The translations under genes were made by a program, and so were the position numbers. A stretch of DNA of 22,597 bases from an uncultured Eubacteriales bacterium. GTDB lineage: Bacteria; Bacillota; Clostridia; Christensenellales; Aristaeellaceae. The notes below the pieces were generated by a model. It made no database searches. It saw only the letters and a program-made list of their open reading frames with translations, and was not told where the DNA came from. Positions 16,190-22,575 of this stretch are shown here, piece by piece. The stretch is taken from assembly GCA_900548145.1 (NCBI GenBank), contig URJB01000034.1, positions 1 through 22,597 on the forward strand. The letters are read 5' to 3'. Position 1 is the stretch's first letter, and every line of letters starts with the position of its first letter.

Positions 16190-16723
16190 TCAGCCCCTTT
16201 GTCGGTCAATGATCTCCGCAGCCACCTCCGCCATTTTCCGGCGGGTGGTCATGCTCCGCTTCTGCAGATAACGGTGGGCTTCTTCCTCCGTCATCAGCCT
16301 GACTTCCTGCAAATAAATTTTCGCCTGACGGATCAGCTCCTGATCGGCGGCGCTCTGCTTGGGACGAGCCATTTCCATTTCGGAAAGCTGTTCCAGCATC
16401 CGCACAGAGGCGGTCAGGTCATGCTGGTTCACCGGCAGCGGCAGTCGGAAAATTCGCGGATTTTCGCACATTTCCAGCTGGTTGGGCTTAGCCACCACCA
16501 GCATACAGGCCAGCCCGTCCAGATCATCATAGAGCTGGTCAGCGGTGCAATCCGCCAGCTTCACGCCGCAGACCACCACGCCGCCACCCATGAAATGCAC
16601 GGCCCGCAGCACCTCCGCGCCCGTGCGGCAAGAGGCGCGCACAGGAAAAGAGGAGGCCGCAAACAGCTCGCACACCCGCTGCCTGGTCACTTCCGATTCA
16701 AAGGCAACGATCAGCCGACTCAT
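16190..16723 (-). CDS. ANTAR-domain antiterminator with pseudo-receiver (NitR-like)
   Basis: A 177-residue two-domain protein. Residues 1-110 have receiver-like alternation (SRLIVAFESEVTRQRV, GGGVVVCGVKLAD, IFRLPLPVNQHDL), but the acidic pair after strand 1 and the phosphoacceptor Asp after strand 3 are absent (Cys52-Gly53 there), so it is unlikely to be phosphorylated. Residues about 125-174 form the ANTAR RNA-binding bundle (RQAKIYLQEVRLMTEEEAHR, SMTTRRKMAEVAAEII). ANTAR proteins prevent transcription termination by binding leader RNA; in clostridia a glnA-nitR-gltA-gltB cluster has this gene in the same place. Start 16723 is preceded by AAGGAGAGG; an upstream extension has no SD and would run through the 16766-16811 hairpin. 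Confidence 0.9.
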   Translation of the reverse strand: MSRLIVAFESEVTRQRVCELFAASSFPVRASCRTGAEVLRAVHFMGGGVVVCGVKLADCTADQLYDDLDGLACMLVVAKPNQLEMCENPRIFRLPLPVNQHDLTASVRMLEQLSEMEMARPKQSAADQELIRQAKIYLQEVRLMTEEEAHRYLQKRSMTTRRKMAEVAAEIIDRQRG

Positions 16724-16765
16724 AGGGCATCCTCTCCTTATTCCAAAAAGATTCAAAATAGGGCT

Positions 16766-16811
16766 TTCCTTCCGCCGGGGCGTTCGTCCTCGGCAGCCCC
16801 GGCGGAAGGAA
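16766..16811 (-). promoter_or_regulatory. Stable hairpin between glnA and the ANTAR gene
   Basis: A 16-bp GC-rich stem (core CCTTCCGCCGGGGC / GCCCCGGCGGAAGG, 16768-16781 and 16796-16809) with a 14-nt loop sits 14 nt after the glnA stop. On the - strand it is followed by AAGCCCTATTTTG, not a direct T-run, so it is at best a leaky terminator. It may partly uncouple glnA from the downstream genes, stabilise the glnA mRNA 3' end, or be an ANTAR target; no canonical paired hexaloops are visible. Confidence 0.55.
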
Positions 16812-16824
16812 CGGAAAGCATTTC

Positions 16825-18156
16825 TTAGTAGGCGATCAGGTACTTGCCCAGTTCCCAATCGCTGACATGGGTGCGGTACTCATCCCATTCCTTTTCCTTG
16901 CCCGCCACATACTGGCTGACAATGTGCTCGCCCAGCGTGTCGCAGATCAGCTTATCCTTCTGGAACGCCACTACCGCGTCATGCAGAGTTCCGGGCAGAC
17001 TGTGAATGCCCTTGGATTCGCGCTCGGCGGGGGTCATGGCGAAGATGTTCTCGGTGATCTCGGCGGGCGGCGTCAGCTTGCGCTCGATGCCGTCCAGACC
17101 GGCGGCCAGACACACTGCCAGCGCCAGATAGGGGTTGCAGGAGGGATCGGGGCAGCGCAGCTCCACGCGGGTCGCCTGTCCGCGGGCGGCGGGGATGCGG
17201 ATCAGTGCGGAACGGTTGGAAGCGGACCATGCGGTATAGCAGGGCGCTTCATAGCCGGGCACCAGCCGCTTGTAGGAGTTGACCAGTGGGTTCAGGATGG
17301 CATTCATGCTGCTCACGTGGGTCAAAAGGCCCGCGATGAAATGATACGCATCGGCAGATAGCTTCTTCTCGCCGTTTTCATCGAAGAACACGTTCTTGCC
17401 ATCCTTGAACAGGGACATGTTGGTATGCATACCGCTGCCGTTGATGCCGAAGATGGGCTTGGGCATGAAGGTGGCATGAAGGCCGTTCTTCTGGGCCAGC
17501 GTCTTAACGGCCAGCTTGAAGGTCATAATGTTGTCGGCGGCAGTCAGGGCCTCGGCGTACTTGAAGTCGATCTCATGCTGACCGGCGGCCACTTCGTGAT
17601 GGGAAGCCTCAATTTCGAAGCCCATCTTTTCCAGCGTCATGCAGATTTCCCGGCGAGTGCTTTCGCCGTGATCCAGCGGGCCCAGATCAAAGTAACCGGC
17701 TTCATCGTTGGTGGCGGTGGTGGGCTTGCCCTCTTCGTCCGTCTGGAACAGGAAGAACTCGCACTCCGGGCCTACGTTGAAGCTGTAGCCCATATCAGCC
17801 GCCTTCTTCAGCACCCGCTTCAGCGCGCCCCGGGGATCGCCCACGAACGGCGTGCCGTCGGGATTGTACACATCGCAGATCAGGCGGGCCACCTTGCCCT
17901 GCTGGGGCCGCCAGGGCAGTACGGTGAAAGTATCCAGATCAGGACGCAGGTACTGGTCGGATTCCTGGATGCGCACAAAGCCCTCGATGGAGCTGCCGTC
18001 GATCATGATCTCATTATTGACCGCCTTCTCGATCTGAGAAGCCGTAATGGCCACGTTCTTCAGCTGACCAAAAATATCGGTAAACTGCATACGGATAAAC
18101 TCCACATCGTCCTCATGCACCATCCGAATGATGTCATCCTTGCTGTACCTGCTCAT
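16825..18156 (-). CDS. glnA: Glutamine synthetase type I (alpha subgroup)
   Basis: A 443-residue GSI enzyme that makes glutamine from glutamate, ammonia and ATP as a dodecamer. Signatures: MIDGSSIEGF near 51-60, GPECEFFLFQ, the ATP-site region KPIFGINGSGMHTNMSLF, and NRSALIRIPAARGQATRVELRCPDPSCNPYLALA. The region after LTPPAEITENIFAM resembles the Bacillus alpha type and lacks the NLYDLPP adenylylation loop of the beta type. Control is therefore by feedback and transcription rather than adenylylation. ATG 18156 has GGAGG 8 nt upstream; an upstream in-frame extension would run through the leader hairpin. First gene of glnA - ANTAR - gltB - gltD. Confidence 0.96.
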   Translation of the reverse strand: MSRYSKDDIIRMVHEDDVEFIRMQFTDIFGQLKNVAITASQIEKAVNNEIMIDGSSIEGFVRIQESDQYLRPDLDTFTVLPWRPQQGKVARLICDVYNPDGTPFVGDPRGALKRVLKKAADMGYSFNVGPECEFFLFQTDEEGKPTTATNDEAGYFDLGPLDHGESTRREICMTLEKMGFEIEASHHEVAAGQHEIDFKYAEALTAADNIMTFKLAVKTLAQKNGLHATFMPKPIFGINGSGMHTNMSLFKDGKNVFFDENGEKKLSADAYHFIAGLLTHVSSMNAILNPLVNSYKRLVPGYEAPCYTAWSASNRSALIRIPAARGQATRVELRCPDPSCNPYLALAVCLAAGLDGIERKLTPPAEITENIFAMTPAERESKGIHSLPGTLHDAVVAFQKDKLICDTLGEHIVSQYVAGKEKEWDEYRTHVSDWELGKYLIAY

Positions 18157-18170
18157 GATGAAACCCTCCT

Positions 18171-18218
18171 TAAAAATAAGCAGAGCAAGGCGTGCCGTAC
18201 ACAGCACCCTTGCTCTGC
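18171..18218 (-). promoter_or_regulatory. glnA leader attenuator hairpin
   Basis: On the - strand GCAGAGCAAGG (18208-18218) pairs with CCTTGCTCTGC (18180-18190), an 11-bp perfect stem with an inner TGC/GCA pairing, followed at once by TTATTTTTA (18171-18179) and then the glnA SD. It has the form of an intrinsic terminator located inside the leader, only a few nt after the expected +1. With an ANTAR gene in the operon, regulated read-through is likely. Confidence 0.75.
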
Positions 18219-18227
18219 AATGCGTGT

Positions 18228-18256
18228 ATGATAGCAGATTCCATTTTTCCCGTCAA
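18228..18256 (-). promoter_or_regulatory. glnA operon promoter
   Basis: On the - strand: -35 TTGACG (18251-18256), 17-nt spacer, -10 TATCAT (18228-18233) preceded by TG at the extended -10 position. The inferred +1 is near 18221, giving a leader of about 65 nt made up almost wholly of the attenuator hairpin and SD. Confidence 0.82.
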
Positions 18257-18314
18257 GAGAAAATGAACGATGAAAGTGTTTTTTTTTCGTTTTTCGTTTT
18301 ATTTTCCAAGCAGC

Positions 18315-18356
18315 AAAAAAGGCCGCGTTCCCCGGATTTTCCCGGAAAATGCGGCC
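18315..18356 (-). terminator. Terminator of the microprotein gene
   Basis: On the - strand GGCCGC (18351-18356) pairs with GCGGCC (18321-18326); with one A-C mismatch and two G-U pairs the stem extends to about 14 pairs. It is followed by TTTTTT (18315-18320). It lies 13 nt after the microprotein stop. The + side also ends in GCTTTTT. Confidence 0.85.
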
Positions 18357-18369
18357 CGCTTTTTCGCCC

Positions 18370-18462
18370 TTACAGGACGTTAGTTACCAACCAGCCCACG
18401 GCCACTAGAGCCGCGGCGTAGCCAAGTCCCACCAGTTTTCTCTTCAAAATGCGCTGTGCCAT
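18370..18462 (-). CDS. 30-residue single-pass membrane microprotein
   Basis: ATG at 18460-18462, GGAGG 7 nt upstream (18470-18474), 30 codons and TAA at 18370-18372. The N-terminus MAQRILKRK is basic (R4, R7 or K7 region, K9), followed by about 21 uninterrupted apolar residues beginning LVGLGYAAALV and ending WLVTNVL, so a single membrane helix with the N-terminus inside is expected. There is no cysteine, histidine or acidic residue. The gene has its own consensus promoter (18526-18554), a GGTTA-N8-TAAC operator (18501-18517) and a strong terminator, so it is a full monocistronic unit. The operator ties it to the DUF3793-flavodoxin operon. I do not recognise a family; a small regulator or accessory subunit of a metal transporter is one guess. 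Confidence 0.78.
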   Translation of the reverse strand: MAQRILKRKLVGLGYAAALVAVGWLVTNVL

Positions 18463-18500
18463 TGCTCCGCCTCCATTCGTTCTGTCAAAAATGCATTGTA

Positions 18501-18517
18501 GTTAGTTTTGATTAACC
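18501..18517. promoter_or_regulatory. Operator, GGTTA-N8-TAAC palindrome
   Basis: On the - strand GGTTAATCAAAACTAAC, matching the two sites at 6645-6662 and 6700-6717 in half sites and 8-bp spacing; only the last C of the right arm differs. It starts 8 nt after the -10 box, exactly as at the DUF3793 promoter, and the preceding TTGTG is shared as well. Confidence 0.75.
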
Positions 18518-18525
18518 ACAACATG

Positions 18526-18554
18526 ATATTATCATTTCTATAACGGATTGTCAA
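18526..18554 (-). promoter_or_regulatory. Microprotein promoter
   Basis: On the - strand: -35 TTGACA (18549-18554), 17-nt spacer, -10 TAATAT (18526-18531). Both boxes equal those of the DUF3793 promoter at 6726-6754. The leader is about 55 nt. Confidence 0.87.
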
Positions 18555-18615
18555 CCATTGATCTTCGTTTTTGTTCCTCCTATCAGCAGGGCAGCTTTTT
18601 TCAAAAAAGAGCACA

Positions 18616-18644
18616 GAAAAACCGCCGGGATTTCTCCCGGCGGT
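18616..18644 (-). terminator. Terminator of the sugar ATPase gene
   Basis: A perfect 10-bp stem (ACCGCCGGGA/TCCCGGCGGT, 18621-18630 and 18635-18644) with a 4-nt loop is followed on the - strand by TTTTC. It lies 23 nt after the ATPase stop. Confidence 0.88.
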
Positions 18645-18667
18645 GATGATTCGATTTTCAGCAAACC

Positions 18668-19789
18668 TTAGCGGCTCAGCAGGGTCACTTCGGTCTCCTT
18701 GTCGAAGAAATGCAGGTGGTTCACGTCGAAGGCGACCTGCACATCCTGACCGGCGCGGCTGGTGGTGCGGGGGTTGACGCGAGCGATGATGTTCTCGTCC
18801 TTGCCGCTGGTGGACAGGTACAGATAGGTCTCAGAGCCCATCAGCTCGGTCACTTCAACCTTGGCGTTGATGACGGCGCTGCTGGCGGTCTGCACGAACA
18901 CGTCTTCGTCATGGATGTTCTCAGGACGGATGCCCATGATCACTTCCTTGCCGATGTAGCTCTCGTCAGTGAACTTGCTCAGCTTGCTGGTGGGGATGGT
19001 GATCTTGTTGTCGCCGAACTTGGCCACAACGTCATTGCCTTCCTTCTCCAGGGTCACGTTGAAGAAGTTCATCTGGGGGCTGCCGATGAAGCCGGCCACA
19101 AACAGGTTGGCGGGATAGTCGTACAGGTTCTGGGGGCTGTCCACCTGCTGGATGAAGCCGTCCTTCATAACCACGATACGGGAAGCCATGGTCATAGCTT
19201 CGGTCTGGTCGTGGGTAACATAGATGAAGGTGGTCTGCAGACGCTGGTGCAGCTTGGTGATCTCGGTACGCATGGCAACGCGCAGCTTGGCGTCCAAGTT
19301 GGACAGAGGTTCGTCGAACAGGAAGACCTTGGGCTCACGGACGATAGCACGGCCCAGAGCAACGCGCTGACGCTGGCCGCCGGACAGAGCCTTGGGCTTA
19401 CGGTTCAGCAGGTGAGCGATGTCCAGGATACGGGCGGCTTCTTCCACGCGCTGCTTGATCTCAGCCTTGGGGGTCTTGCGCAGCTTCAGACCGAAAGCCA
19501 TGTTGTCGAACACGGTCATGTGGGGATACAGAGCGTAGTTCTGGAACACCATGGCGATGTCGCGATCCTTGGGAGCGACGTCGTTGACCAGCTTGTCGCC
19601 GATGTAGAGTTCGCCGCTGGAGATTTCTTCCAGACCGGCCACCATGCGCAGGGTGGTGGACTTACCGCAGCCGGAAGGTCCGACCAGCACGATGAATTCC
19701 TTATCTTCGATCTCCAGGCAGAAATCGCTGACAGCAGTCACATTGCCAGAATATACTTTGTAAATGTGGTTCAAAGACAGACTTGCCAT
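18668..19789 (-). CDS. Sugar ABC transporter ATPase (MsmX/UgpC/MalK type)
   Basis: A 373-residue ATPase of the CUT1 carbohydrate importer class. Walker A GPSGCGKST (37-45), Q-loop VFQNYALYPHMTV (81-93), signature LSGGQRQRVALGRA (135-148), Walker B VFLFDEP (155-161) and switch His in IYVTHDQTEAMT (about 192). The C-terminal third (about 240-373) is the regulatory OB/TOBE domain (GIRPENIHDEDV; TELMGSETYLYL). ATG 19789 has GGAGG 8 nt upstream; a longer in-frame start lacks an SD. No permease or binding protein lies nearby and the gene has its own promoter and terminator. Stand-alone ATPases of this type in Firmicutes (MsmX in Bacillus) energise several sugar importers encoded elsewhere, the likely role here. 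Confidence 0.93.
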   Translation of the reverse strand: MASLSLNHIYKVYSGNVTAVSDFCLEIEDKEFIVLVGPSGCGKSTTLRMVAGLEEISSGELYIGDKLVNDVAPKDRDIAMVFQNYALYPHMTVFDNMAFGLKLRKTPKAEIKQRVEEAARILDIAHLLNRKPKALSGGQRQRVALGRAIVREPKVFLFDEPLSNLDAKLRVAMRTEITKLHQRLQTTFIYVTHDQTEAMTMASRIVVMKDGFIQQVDSPQNLYDYPANLFVAGFIGSPQMNFFNVTLEKEGNDVVAKFGDNKITIPTSKLSKFTDESYIGKEVIMGIRPENIHDEDVFVQTASSAVINAKVEVTELMGSETYLYLSTSGKDENIIARVNPRTTSRAGQDVQVAFDVNHLHFFDKETEVTLLSR

Positions 19790-19861
19790 TCTTGTTTCCT
19801 CCTTATAATGTTCATCCGTACGCCTTACGAGGGGAATGGCGTATCTCAATGACGTACCTGT

Positions 19862-19890
19862 ATTATAACGAAAAACTCCCCGGAATGTAA
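19862..19890 (-). promoter_or_regulatory. Promoter of the sugar ATPase gene
   Basis: On the - strand: -35 TTACAT (19885-19890), 17-nt spacer, -10 TATAAT (19862-19867), 72 nt upstream of the ATG. It lies between the upstream permease stop (19966) and the ATPase, and no clear terminator separates them, so some read-through is possible. Confidence 0.75.
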
Positions 19891-19965
19891 TTGACTATTT
19901 TTACTAAGATTGACCCCTCGGTTTGTTCATGATGTACACGTTGGCGAAATTATCGCCATATTCTT

Positions 19966-21108
19966 TCATTCATTTCGTAAAGCGTCCGCCGGCTTCAGCC
20001 GGGCCGCCCGGGAGGCGGGAACTACACCGGAGATCAGTCCGACCGCCAGCGCACAGGCAAAAACGGCGGCGCAGTCTCCAGCCATCAGCACCGGGTGAAG
20101 GCCGATGCTGCCCGCGGCCGCCTGTATAAGAAAAACGCCGGTCAAAATGCCCAGAACGCCGCTGACCGCCGCGTAAATCAGGGCTTCCATCAGGAACAGG
20201 CGGCAGACCTGCCCCGGCTCCGTGCCCAGTGCCATCATCACGCCGATCTCCCGGCGGCGTTCCCGGACGCTGACCAGCAGGATGTTCATCACGCCGATGC
20301 CGCCCACCAGCGTGCAGATGAACGCCACCCATTGGAGAACTTCCACAAAAACGGCGATCACACTTTCGGCGGCTTCGCTCTGCACCTGCAAAGTCAGCGT
20401 CTCCGCCTCCACGCCCCGGCTGCGTTTCAGCACCCGCGTTGCATTCCGGGCCAGCTCGTCGGGCGTGAGCCGGTCGTCCGTCAAAAGGGTAATTTGGGAA
20501 AGACTGCTCCCAACACTGTCCGAAAGCGTTTCCAGCGGAACAAAGGCGGCGCGGTTCCAGTCCAGTCCGGAGGCACGATCCTCCATCCGAAGAACGCCCG
20601 CGCAGCGAAACAGCATTCCTCCGGCAGAAACCAGTGTCCCCGGGCCGCCGCCCAGCTCTGCGGCCAGTGTTTCGCCCAGCAGGATCCCATTGCCGCCCTG
20701 TTTCCATTCCTGTACAGGGATCATCTTCCCCAGTGTCACGGCGGAACCCGCCATTTGCAGACAGACCAAGTCGCAGCCGACCAGCAACGTCTCGCTTTCC
20801 TTATCTCCCACGGCAATTTTGACCGGGACGGTCAGCTGCTCCGCCGCGGCAACCTTCAATTCCCGTTTCAGCAGTGCGCCGTCGCCGCGCATCAGCGGTT
20901 CCTCCTGACGGGCGGCGGTCAGCCACACCCGGTCAATGCCCAGCCGGGTCATTTCCGCCCTGACCTGATTCCGTCCCGCCGTGCCCAGCGTCAGAACCGC
21001 CAGAATCGCCCCGATGCCGATGGACATTCCCAGCACGGTCAGCAGCGAGCGCACCGGCGCGGAAAAAATATTGCGGAAGCTGAGCTGCCATTGGTCGCGC
21101 CATTTCAC
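19966..21108 (-). CDS. FtsX/MacB-like ABC permease (no ATPase domain)
   Basis: A 380-residue membrane protein of the MacB/LolCE-type permease family. The first membrane helix is in the typical RNIFSAPVRSLLTVLGMSIGIGAIL segment (about 11-37), then a large external domain (about 45-260), and three C-terminal helices (VAFICTLVGGIGVMNILLV at about 275-293; the segment near 315-340; a last one near 350-370) ending in the family's PADALRNE. The loop RRREIGVMMALGTEPGQV is the coupling element to an ATPase. It begins with GTG at 21106-21108 overlapping the stop of the membrane-fusion gene (GTGA). An ATPase gene, normally adjacent, is missing here. Substrate unknown: macrolide, peptide or lipid are family options. 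Confidence 0.9.
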   Translation of the reverse strand: MKWRDQWQLSFRNIFSAPVRSLLTVLGMSIGIGAILAVLTLGTAGRNQVRAEMTRLGIDRVWLTAARQEEPLMRGDGALLKRELKVAAAEQLTVPVKIAVGDKESETLLVGCDLVCLQMAGSAVTLGKMIPVQEWKQGGNGILLGETLAAELGGGPGTLVSAGGMLFRCAGVLRMEDRASGLDWNRAAFVPLETLSDSVGSSLSQITLLTDDRLTPDELARNATRVLKRSRGVEAETLTLQVQSEAAESVIAVFVEVLQWVAFICTLVGGIGVMNILLVSVRERRREIGVMMALGTEPGQVCRLFLMEALIYAAVSGVLGILTGVFLIQAAAGSIGLHPVLMAGDCAAVFACALAVGLISGVVPASRAARLKPADALRNE

Positions 21109-22094
21109 TGCTTCGGCGCCTCCTTAACAGGGCAGCCGGGTGTCAGACGGCTTTCCTCCGGGTTCAGGATCACCCTTTTGCCCAGCAATTCTTCCGGCAC
21201 CTGCACCATCTGCCCGGCGCAGTCCGGCTCCTCCAGCGCATAATGAATCGCCGTACCGTTTTCCGCCAGCCAAAGGCAGCCGTCCCCGTCCACGGCTTCC
21301 TGCGGAACCAGCGGGACGTCTGGCCGGCTTTCCTGAACCAGCTCCACCACGCAGCGCTGCCCCGGCTCCGCCGTCAGCGGATTTTCCGGGTCAAAAACAA
21401 GCCGCTGGATGCTTTGCCCGGTAGATGTGTCCGTTTCCGGCGCGCCGATAGCGGTCAGGCGGGCTTCCCCCACGGCCTGTCCTTTCGAGTCCATGATCGT
21501 GGCTTCAGCGCCTGTGCCGATTTTCGAAACGATTGTGGTTCGGCAAACTGCCGCCACGTTTTTTTCGGTGCTGTGGACGATTGCCAGCAGCTCTCCGGCG
21601 TTCAGCAGTTCCCCCTCCTGCCGGTACACCGGGCCCATCACGCCATCCTGTTCCGCCCTTATCTGCTTGAGGGTAATCGACTGTTTCAGTGCCGCCTCCT
21701 GACTTTCCAATTCCAGCTGTTCCGACAGTTTCCACAGGATCGCCTCCTGTCCAAAGGCCGACACGGCTTCCTCCATCACATGGCGGCTTGCGCTCAGGCG
21801 TTCCAACGCCGCTTCCTCCTGACTGGTATCCAAGGCAAACAAAAGTTGACCTTTCCGGACGTTTTCACCTTCCTGCGCGCAGACTCGTCGCAGCACGCCC
21901 CCTTGCAGACAGACGGCGGGCTGCTGTTGCCGGTACTGCACCACGCCCTCCGCAAGGGTCGTTTTCGTCCATTCTCCCCGGCGGACAATAGCGGTTTGCA
22001 CCGGGATTTTAGGCGTATAGGGCAAAAGAAAAAGCGTCGTCACCGTTGCCAGGGTCACGGCGATAACGCTCAGGGATGCTTGGGTTCTGGTCAT
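21105..22094 (-). CDS. HlyD/MacA-like membrane-fusion protein
   Basis: A 329-residue periplasmic-adaptor-like protein, anchored by one N-terminal helix (about residues 8-27, ending FLLPYTPKIP). A split lipoyl/barrel-sandwich domain is seen at about 55-90 (VCLQGGVLRRVCAQEGENVRKGQLLFALDTS) and again near 155-185 (DGVMGPVYRQEGELLNAGELLAIV), joined by a short coiled coil (about 92-150) rich in Glu, Leu and Gln. A beta-barrel domain follows (PENPLTAEPGQRCVVELV; VPLVPQEAV). ATG 22094 has GGGAGG 7 nt upstream; the frame stays open further upstream but without an SD. It is coupled to the following permease by a 4-nt overlap. Such pairs form exporters with an ATPase. Confidence 0.88.
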   Translation of the reverse strand: MTRTQASLSVIAVTLATVTTLFLLPYTPKIPVQTAIVRRGEWTKTTLAEGVVQYRQQQPAVCLQGGVLRRVCAQEGENVRKGQLLFALDTSQEEAALERLSASRHVMEEAVSAFGQEAILWKLSEQLELESQEAALKQSITLKQIRAEQDGVMGPVYRQEGELLNAGELLAIVHSTEKNVAAVCRTTIVSKIGTGAEATIMDSKGQAVGEARLTAIGAPETDTSTGQSIQRLVFDPENPLTAEPGQRCVVELVQESRPDVPLVPQEAVDGDGCLWLAENGTAIHYALEEPDCAGQMVQVPEELLGKRVILNPEESRLTPGCPVKEAPKQ

Positions 22095-22320
22095 GCTTTT
22101 CCCTCCCGGCGGCAGATTGGCTAACACTATTGTGGCCGATAGCGTGCGAAGCACACGTGCCAAAAGAAGGAGGAAAAGGGAGGTTGATGTACCTACGGTG
22201 TTGAAGGAAAATTCGCGTCTTGCGGGGCGTTCGTTTTTTAAAGGGGAAAATGTTCAGGAGCAGCCGCTAGCGTACACGGCAGTTCGGGCCGCGCCGACGG
22301 TTTTCCCCGCGGAAAAGTTC

Positions 22321-22418
22321 CTGACTGTATCGGTGAAATCCAAATTTGTTGAATTTTTTTCTGCGGGGGGTCTGACGCGCCGACCACGTCGCGGATTGGG
22401 TCTTGCCGTCCCACGGGA
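22321..22418. repeat. Intergenic repeat, copy A (~98 bp)
   Basis: Aligns over its whole length with 22477-22575. Shared blocks in the same order are TCGGTGAAA, CAAATTT, CTGACGCGCCGAC and CTTGCCGTCCCA, with about three quarters or more of positions equal by eye. It lies in the gene-free region upstream of the membrane-fusion gene; 22095-22320 shows no convincing gene or promoter. Confidence 0.8.
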
Positions 22419-22476
22419 TTGTTGATTGCTTCGGCAGAAACGAACCGAAGGGATGCAGGGGCGAGCAGAAAGCCCC

Positions 22477-22575
22477 CTGTCTGCGTCGGTGAAAGTCAAA
22501 TTTACTAATAATTTTTCCTGCCGGGGGCTGACGCGCCGACTCCGGCGCGGGAGTGGGACTTGCCGTCCCATGGGG
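22477..22575. repeat. Intergenic repeat, copy B (~99 bp)
   Basis: Second copy, direct orientation, 156 bp after copy A start to start. It can fold into two small hairpins: GCGCCG-ACTC-CGGCGC (22532-22547 region) and TGGGAC-TTGCC-GTCCCA. The second is conserved in copy A with one mismatch. No open frame with an SD or transposase-like product is present. Confidence 0.8.

Noticed and set aside
18154..18260. Canonical ANTAR RNA (two hairpins with A..G hexaloops) in the glnA leader
   Set aside because: Only one hairpin is present and its loop does not show the expected A1/G4 pattern; recorded as an attenuator only.
19940..19962. TGGCGA-TAATT-TCGCCA hairpin after the permease as terminator
   Set aside because: Short stem with no T-run on the - strand; not called as a terminator.
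22095..22163. N-terminal extension of the membrane-fusion protein
   Set aside because: The frame is open, but the SD GGGAGG lies right before ATG 22094, and the extension would place 23 extra residues before the membrane anchor and run through an inverted repeat (GTGTGC-TTC-GCACGC).
22254..22571. - strand open frame over the two repeat copies
   Set aside because: Arg/Pro-rich product with no SD; its internal similarity comes from the DNA repeat itself, not from a protein repeat.
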